64,000 nucleotides of DNA from an uncultured Alphaproteobacteria bacterium (lineage in GTDB: Bacteria > Pseudomonadota > Alphaproteobacteria > CAAHEQ01 > UBA3637): positions 1 to 64,000 of the forward strand of contig CALXXW010000023.1 of assembly GCA_944392785.1 (NCBI GenBank), in the 5' to 3' direction. The position numbers were made by a program, and so were the translations under genes. The notes beneath the pieces were generated by a model. It worked only from the letters and a program-made list of their open reading frames with translations. It had not been told where the DNA came from and made no database searches. This document shows positions 59,934 through 64,000 of the stretch, piece after piece (the stretch's first letter is position 1; each line of letters begins with the position of its first letter).

Positions 59934-60690
59934 TGCCGTTGGGTTGTTGGCTCCCAACGCCTTTCGTCTGCCCAAAGCGCCCTTGCCGCCCAAAATTGCC
60001 GATATTACTTCACATGCCGAAGAAAAAATGGTCGGAATTTCTGTGCTGGCATCCATTTCATACACCTCCCTTTCCGGGAATGTTAAGGATCGAGACATTT
60101 TAATTCGCCGCGTGATTCAGAATAAAGATTCCTACTATATTGACGGCTTGGCCATGGATATCAAGGCTCCGCGCCTGATCAATGTGGCGCACATTACCCA
60201 GATTCGTGACGGCATTTCGGGACGTGTTTATGATGATCCGTTTGTTTTTTTGCATACCAAACTCGGTGTTCCCTTACCGGCGAAAAAATCAACGGATGCA
60301 CCGATAGCGACGGATGATTTCAGTACGGCCATCGCTCGTATCGGCTCAGAGTTGACGGTTTTGATGTATCTTGTTGCGATTGACGGACGGCGAGATAAAT
60401 CCGAAAGAGAGGTTGTTAAAGAATATGCTCGAAAGCGGACTGCTGATTTAAGCTATCCAGAGGAATCTTTATCAGAATATCTTATTTCCTTAGCGCCGGA
60501 TGAGGAAAGCTTTGAACGCGCCTTGCATAAAACGCTCACAAAAGACAAAAGCGTTGTTCAAACTTTCTTTGGGACTCTGTTTCGGATTGTGATGGCTGAC
60601 AATGTCGTTGATGAAAAAGAACGGGCCTTTTTGGCCAAGATTATGGATATATTGGAAAAAGAGGGTTATGAATTTAGTTTACCTTTATAA
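59905..60690 (+). CDS. WYL-like plus TerB-like domain protein
   Basis: 261 residues from the ATG at 59905 (SD AAAGGAG); the longer reading from 59767 lies inside the DUF4381 gene. A WYL-like module (about 40-115: ISYTSLSGNVKDRDILIRRVI, SYYIDGLAMDIKAPRLINVAHITQI) is followed by a TerB-like helical domain (about 140-255: LMYLVAIDGRRDKSEREVVKEYA and MADNVVDEKERAFLAKIM, two acidic EF-like helical turns). WYL modules sense ligands and TerB domains occur in envelope-stress and defence systems. It ends the MoxR operon, so it may regulate that system (inference). Confidence 0.8.
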   Translation: MHITTEDIHDAVGLLAPNAFRLPKAPLPPKIADITSHAEEKMVGISVLASISYTSLSGNVKDRDILIRRVIQNKDSYYIDGLAMDIKAPRLINVAHITQIRDGISGRVYDDPFVFLHTKLGVPLPAKKSTDAPIATDDFSTAIARIGSELTVLMYLVAIDGRRDKSEREVVKEYARKRTADLSYPEESLSEYLISLAPDEESFERALHKTLTKDKSVVQTFFGTLFRIVMADNVVDEKERAFLAKIMDILEKEGYEFSLPL

Positions 60691-60707
60691 AATATAAAAA
60701 TTTTCAC

Positions 60708-60736
60708 TTGACTTTTCACAAAAAAATTTGTATAGT
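60708..60736 (+). promoter_or_regulatory. rpmG promoter
   Basis: TTGACT, 17 bp, TATAGT. A strong sigma70-type pair, about 45 bases before the rpmG ATG. Confidence 0.75.
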
Positions 60737-60782
60737 GGAAAACCTATAACGTTTAACTTATTGATAAGAACAGGGTGTAATC

Positions 60783-60950
60783 ATGGCAAAGCCAACAGTT
60801 ATTGAAATCAAATTGGAAAGCACGGCCGGAACCGGCACTTTCTATGTGACAAAAAAGAATCCGCGGACAAAAACCGAAAAAATGGTCGTTCGCAAGTATG
60901 ACAAAAAAGCAAAAAAGCATGTTGAATTTAAGGAAAAAAAGATTAAATAG
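60783..60950 (+). CDS. rpmG: 50S ribosomal protein L33
   Basis: 55 residues. Starts [18 protein letters not shown], then [36 protein letters not shown]. This is the L33 form without the four zinc-binding cysteines. Own strong promoter and terminator. Separate from rpmB, which is 54 kb away. Confidence 0.97.
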   Translation: MAKPTVIEIKLESTAGTGTFYVTKKNPRTKTEKMVVRKYDKKAKKHVEFKEKKIK

Positions 60951-60984
60951 GCTTTTTTACTTATTGGACATCCAGAAATAAGGA

Positions 60985-61012
60985 AACTCTTACCGATTGG
61001 TAAGAGTTTTTT
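60985..61012 (+). terminator. Terminator of rpmG
   Basis: AACTCTTACC pairs with GGTAAGAGTT around GATT, followed by TTTT. Confidence 0.92.
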
Positions 61013-61092
61013 ATTGCACTTTTGCTGAAGATATGCTAATCTGGTATTGTTATATATGATTTTGAGCGATATGTGAAAAAAAGGAGATCATC

Positions 61093-61503
61093 ATGACACC
61101 ATCCGAATCCGGACGTAGTATGGTAGAAATGCTGGGTGTTTTAGCTATTATCGGCGTCTTATCTATTGGAGGCATTGCCGGGTATACCTCGGCGATGAAT
61201 CGCTTAAAGGCCAATAACATTATTTCCCTGGCTTCTGAGGTTGCCATTATTGGCATGAGTAAGAATCGCGGCGCCGGAGGTCATGCGGATCTATCCGATC
61301 TCAATATCGATATTGCCAGTGTCCCCTGTCTGGCCGGAGGAAGCGGCCTACAATCCGAGGGTGATGGTTCCGTCAGCATCTCTTTAACACCGCAGGGGTG
61401 TGATGAGGTCCGTGAAATGATTGTTCAGATTGCCGCATCCAAAATCACGGATCCGGCGGCCCCCTGTACAAACACATCTCCTTGTAAATTGGTATTTGAC
61501 TAA
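61093..61503 (+). CDS. Type IV pilin-like/pseudopilin protein
   Basis: 136 residues. The prepilin leader MTPSESG is cut after Gly7; then RSMVEMLGVLAIIGVLSIGGIAGY, with the conserved Glu at +5 and the hydrophobic assembly helix. The globular part has three conserved Cys in the C-terminal half (SVPCLAG, TPQGCDEV, APCTNTSPC), allowing disulfides. No pilus assembly gene is nearby. A pilin of this form, GRSMVEMLGV, seems characteristic of gut Alphaproteobacteria (from memory). SD AAAGGAG. Confidence 0.88.
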   Translation: MTPSESGRSMVEMLGVLAIIGVLSIGGIAGYTSAMNRLKANNIISLASEVAIIGMSKNRGAGGHADLSDLNIDIASVPCLAGGSGLQSEGDGSVSISLTPQGCDEVREMIVQIAASKITDPAAPCTNTSPCKLVFD

Positions 61504-61511
61504 AATTTTTG

Positions 61512-61540
61512 TTGCTTTTTTCAAAAGAGTGACATATAAT
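61512..61540 (+). promoter_or_regulatory. tRNA-Glu promoter
   Basis: TTGCTT, 17 bp, TATAAT, directly upstream of the tRNA. Confidence 0.75.
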
Positions 61541-61558
61541 GGCGATACTTTTAGCCGA

Positions 61559-61633
61559 GACCCTATCATCTAACGGTTAGGATACAGCCCTCTCAAGGCT
61601 GGTATACGGGTTCAAATCCCGTTAGGGTCGCCA
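61559..61633 (+). tRNA. tRNA-Glu (anticodon CTC)
   Basis: Cloverleaf with acceptor GACCCTA/TAGGGTC, D-arm TCTAACGGTTAGGA, anticodon arm CAGCC-CTCTCAA-GGCTG giving CTC, T-arm ACGGGTTCAAATCCCGT, discriminator G and an encoded CCA. It reads GAG; the TTC isoacceptor must be elsewhere. A Glu tRNA is a normal MnmA substrate only if it carries U34, so this one is not. Confidence 0.95.
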
Positions 61634-61644
61634 ATTTTTGTAAG

Positions 61645-61670
61645 ACGCCTTTTATTGGCGTTTTTATTTT
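61645..61670 (+). terminator. Terminator of tRNA-Glu
   Basis: ACGCC pairs with GGCGT around TTTTATT, followed by TTTTATTTT. Confidence 0.8.
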
Positions 61671-61725
61671 GTTTTCAGCCGATTAAACTTATGATATTTT
61701 GATAAGATAACATCGATGTTTTCCC

Positions 61726-61754
61726 TTGACTCAAAAAATAAAATCGCATATCGT
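61726..61754 (+). promoter_or_regulatory. Predicted lemA operon promoter
   Basis: TTGACT, 17 bp, TATCGT, about 33 bases before the LemA ATG. Confidence 0.55.
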
Positions 61755-61787
61755 GAAACCTGTTATGTTAAACAAAAGGATACTCAA

Positions 61788-62375
61788 ATGAAAAAAAATC
61801 TCATTATACTAGCTGTTATCGTGGCTCTATTATCATGGGGCGTTGTTTCTTGTATGAACGGATTGGTCAGGATGGACGAAAATGTGACGGCAAAATGGTC
61901 ACAGGTCTTAAACCAATATCAACGGAGAAGCGATTTAATTCCTAATTTAGTGAGCACGGTGAAAGGTTATGCGGCTCATGAGCAAGAAACGTTAGAGGGT
62001 GTCGTTGAGGCTCGTGCCAAAGCAACCAGCATGACATTGTCAACCCGGGATTTATCCAATGTCGCCGCCATGCAGCAATTTCAAGAAGCGCAAAACTCTT
62101 TAACATCCGCTTTATCCCGGTTGATGGTTGTTGTAGAAAAGTATCCCGAATTACAAGCGAATGAAAACTTTATGGCTTTACAAAGTCAATTAGAGGGAAC
62201 AGAAAACAGGATTGCGGTGGCTCGTCGAGATTATATTGAAGCCATTCAAATCTTTAATAGCAAAATTCGGACGATTCCGACGTCTTGGGTTGCTCGAATC
62301 TTCACCGATCTGGAACCGAAAGCCTCCTTTGATATCGCCGAAGAGGCCAAAACAACACCAAAGGTGGAGTTTTAG
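61788..62375 (+). CDS. lemA: LemA family membrane protein
   Basis: 195 residues from the ATG at 61788 (SD AAAGGA). One N-terminal membrane helix (LIILAVIVALLSWGVV), then MDENVTAKWSQVLNQYQRRSDLIPNLVSTVKGYAAHE, the LemA signature, and a helical bundle. It is usually paired with TPM-domain proteins, as here; the next gene starts six bases later. Role in envelope maintenance unproven. Confidence 0.95.
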   Translation: MKKNLIILAVIVALLSWGVVSCMNGLVRMDENVTAKWSQVLNQYQRRSDLIPNLVSTVKGYAAHEQETLEGVVEARAKATSMTLSTRDLSNVAAMQQFQEAQNSLTSALSRLMVVVEKYPELQANENFMALQSQLEGTENRIAVARRDYIEAIQIFNSKIRTIPTSWVARIFTDLEPKASFDIAEEAKTTPKVEF

Positions 62376-62380
62376 TTCAT

Positions 62381-63469
62381 ATGAAGATATTCAGACGCAT
62401 TATTTTCTGTGGCTTTGTTTTCTCTTTTCTGTTGGGAGGAATACCGGCATCGGCATTTCCACAGCTGACGGGGCGAGTCGTTGATGATGCTCATATCTTG
62501 TCCGCAGAACAACAACAACAACTGACCCAAACACTTCAAGCCGCGGCACCTTATCAAGTTGTCGCTGTCTCCCTGAATTCACTAGAGGGACAGGAAATTG
62601 AAGAGTATAGTGTGGCTTTGGGGCGTCACTGGGGAATCGGCCAAAAGGACAGAAATGATGGCGTGCTGGTATTGATCGCCCCCAATCAACGTCAAATGCG
62701 TATAGAGGTTGGTTATGGATTGGAAGGTGAGTTAATGGATGCGGCAAGCAGTCAAATCATTAACCGGGTGATGCTACCTCTAGCCAAACAAGGGAAATAC
62801 GCGGAAGCCCTGATAAGGGGAAGCGAAGCCGTTGTCCGTCTCTTAAGCGGCACAGATACGGGATGGACACAGGCGCTCTCGGAAAAACAGCCGCATGCCT
62901 TATCCGAGAAACGGCATATATCACCCTCGCAACAGGATAATTCATCCTTTTCTATCGGCCTTGTTCTGTTCTACTTTATGCTTATTTGGATTATTCGTTT
63001 GACGGTTCCGCATTATGTTTATACTTTGTTTAAAACGAAGAGTAATCCACCTGCAAATATCTCGTTTTCTGATCAAGAGTTAAATGAAATACATCGGAAT
63101 AGAAGGAAGTATATTTCTCTCATTCTGCGCTTTTCCCTGTTTTATTCCATCTTTTTCTTGGCGGGTATCATATTGGCTTTTCAAGATTTTCTCTTTGCTC
63201 TGATTTGGCTGCTGCTTTGCTTTTTCTTCTCATTTATATTTATCCCGATTAACTTGTGGTATCAACTAAAACAAGACAACCTGTTTACCGATCGAGAATA
63301 TAACCAATGGATCAAGAAACTGTATTCTGAACATTCATCCTCTGACAGATCTGTGAAGTGGGGCTTTTTACACAGAAGAGGCTCTGTCGGCCGCGGCGGT
63401 TCCGATCATGATATCTTTTTCGGAGGCGGCGGCTCTTTCGGTGGCGGCGGTTCCTCCGGAAGGTGGTAG
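62381..63469 (+). CDS. TPM-domain membrane protein (YgcG-like)
   Basis: 362 residues. Signal peptide (about 1-24), TPM domain (about 25-150: LTGRVVDDAHILSAEQQQQLTQTL, GIGQKDRNDGVLVLIAPNQRQMRIEVGYGLEGELMDAASSQIINRVMLPLAKQGKYAEAL), membrane helices in the middle and near 240-290, and a Gly/Ser-rich C-terminus GGGGSFGGGGSSGRW, as is common in YgcG proteins. Operon partner of lemA. Confidence 0.93.
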   Translation: MKIFRRIIFCGFVFSFLLGGIPASAFPQLTGRVVDDAHILSAEQQQQLTQTLQAAAPYQVVAVSLNSLEGQEIEEYSVALGRHWGIGQKDRNDGVLVLIAPNQRQMRIEVGYGLEGELMDAASSQIINRVMLPLAKQGKYAEALIRGSEAVVRLLSGTDTGWTQALSEKQPHALSEKRHISPSQQDNSSFSIGLVLFYFMLIWIIRLTVPHYVYTLFKTKSNPPANISFSDQELNEIHRNRRKYISLILRFSLFYSIFFLAGIILAFQDFLFALIWLLLCFFFSFIFIPINLWYQLKQDNLFTDREYNQWIKKLYSEHSSSDRSVKWGFLHRRGSVGRGGSDHDIFFGGGGSFGGGGSSGRW

Positions 63470-63497
63470 AGCTCCGGTTTGTTGAGACGATACTAAA

Positions 63498-63533
63498 GGC
63501 CGATGTTTGAATGCTCATCGGTCTTTTATTTTA
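63498..63533 (+). terminator. Terminator of lemA-TPM operon
   Basis: GGCCGATG pairs with CATCGGTC (one G-U) and is followed by TTTTATTTT. Confidence 0.85.
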
Positions 63534-63777
63534 TCCGCCTTTTAGTCAAGAAAACCGCCCTCCCGGTTTTGAAAGGCTTTATCTCAACACGACCAGTCCC
63601 CAAGAAAGGTATAAGACATTAATGCTTGCAAAGCATCAAATCGGTCTAGATACACGTCGACACCCACCGAAGTCCCCTGGTAAGAACCCCTCAAGAAACA
63701 GCCAAAAATACCATCATTCATTCGGAAAAGTAGCAACTTCCGAAACGAAAGCAATAAACTGCAAACGCATACGGGCA
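63534..63777. other. Intergenic stretch without a supported gene
   Basis: A 94-codon plus-strand frame here has poor composition and crosses the terminator. On minus a hairpin AAAACC/GGTTTT (near 63551-63570) follows a 45-codon frame starting MNDGIFGCFLRG that lacks a ribosome binding site. No RNA gene signature recognised. Confidence 0.5.
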
Positions 63778-63799
63778 ATAAAAAAACGGCCGTAGCCGC
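63778..63799 (-). terminator. Terminator of tRNA-Gly
   Basis: On minus GCGGC-TACG-GCCGT with a UACG tetraloop, followed by TTTTTTATT, ten bases after the tRNA 3' end. Confidence 0.8.
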
Positions 63800-63808
63800 T
63801 GGAAAATT

Positions 63809-63882
63809 TGGAGCGGGTGAAGGGAATCGAACCCTCGTCTTAAGCTTGGGAAGCTTCCGCTCTACCATTGAGCTACACCCGC
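63809..63882 (-). tRNA. tRNA-Gly (anticodon CCC)
   Basis: On minus the acceptor GCGGGTG/CACCCGC, D-arm GCTCAATGGTAGAGC, anticodon arm GAAGC-TTCCCAA-GCTT giving CCC, T-arm GAGGGTTCGATTCCCTT, discriminator T and encoded CCA. It reads GGG codons. Confidence 0.95.
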
Positions 63883-63895
63883 ACGAGATGAGAGC

Positions 63896-63924
63896 ACTAT
63901 AATCGAAATCAATCGGAATGTCAA
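63896..63924 (-). promoter_or_regulatory. tRNA-Gly promoter
   Basis: On minus a consensus TTGACA, 17 bp, TATAGT, about 14 bases upstream of the tRNA. Confidence 0.85.
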
Positions 63925-64000
63925 GAATCTTTTTCTGTCGTCCGGAAAAAGTCTTTTCGAGGGAAAAAGCACCATGAAAATTCGTTGACATAGACATATA

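Noticed and set aside
63511-63795. 94-codon plus-strand reading frame
   Set aside because: Poor composition, starts inside the lemA operon terminator, no SD.
63584-63997. 137-codon minus-strand frame over tRNA-Gly
   Set aside because: It runs through the tRNA and its promoter and terminator; chance frame.

Overview
The window is a dense, ordinary chromosomal segment of a Gram-negative bacterium, most likely an alphaproteobacterium. The basis is a def-fmt-truA cluster, an F0 ATP synthase operon separate from F1 with both b and b' subunits, an rph/rdgB/grpE neighbourhood, a meso-diaminopimelate type MurE and outer-membrane proteins (FadL-like porin, lipoproteins). A pilin-like protein with a GRSMVEMLGVLAIIG leader and Cys-rich proteins with ATAAECAKC modules are, from memory, typical of uncultured gut Alphaproteobacteria. 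That placement is tentative.

Layout. 1-2 kb: the 3' part of a secreted protein with Thr-rich tandem repeats and Cys-rich modules. 2-6.6 kb (minus): a four-gene operon with a two-TM protein carrying a degenerate NERD-like domain, a VirD4/TraG type IV coupling protein, an HNH-nuclease-like protein and a SUKH/YrhA-like protein. I read the last two as a toxin-immunity pair and regard this as the most unusual system here. 6.8-11.3 kb (minus): rpmB, then batD, a batB-batC fusion and batA. 11.4-16.9 kb: a repeat-like hypothetical with its own operator-like promoter, truA-fmt-def, thpR, a variant mnmA and a Na+/Ca2+ exchanger. 17-24 kb (mostly plus): FadL-like porin, DsbA-like protein, LysM/M23 lipoprotein, Sel1 protein, uracil-DNA glycosylase, phosphoesterase, small lipoprotein. 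24.4-28 kb (plus): BI-1 protein, DsbA-like protein, then atpI-B-E-b'-b.

28-45.3 kb (minus): a very compact division and cell-wall (dcw) operon, rsmH-ftsL-ftsI-murE/F-mraY-ftsW-murG-murC-murB-ddl-ftsQ-ftsA-ftsZ-rsmB, behind one strong sigma70-type promoter. murE and murF are fused, murD is missing and mraZ is absent. 45.7-54.3 kb: ndk, rdgB, rph, grpE, dnaE, rne. 54.5-60.7 kb: amidase, a membrane protein, queA, then moxR-DUF58-DUF4381 (the partner half of the bat genes, about 46 kb away) and a WYL-TerB protein. 60.7-64 kb: rpmG, pilin-like gene, tRNA-Glu(CTC), lemA with a TPM-domain gene, tRNA-Gly(CCC).

How the genes connect. MoxR/DUF58/DUF4381 and BatA/B/C/D normally form one envelope-stress or maturation system and are split here. 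The NlpD-like degenerate M23 lipoprotein and the AmiC-type amidase probably act together with the FtsW/FtsI machinery in septum splitting. Promoters were picked by eye as hexamer pairs with 16-18 bp spacing; several sit so close to the start codon that leaderless mRNAs are possible.
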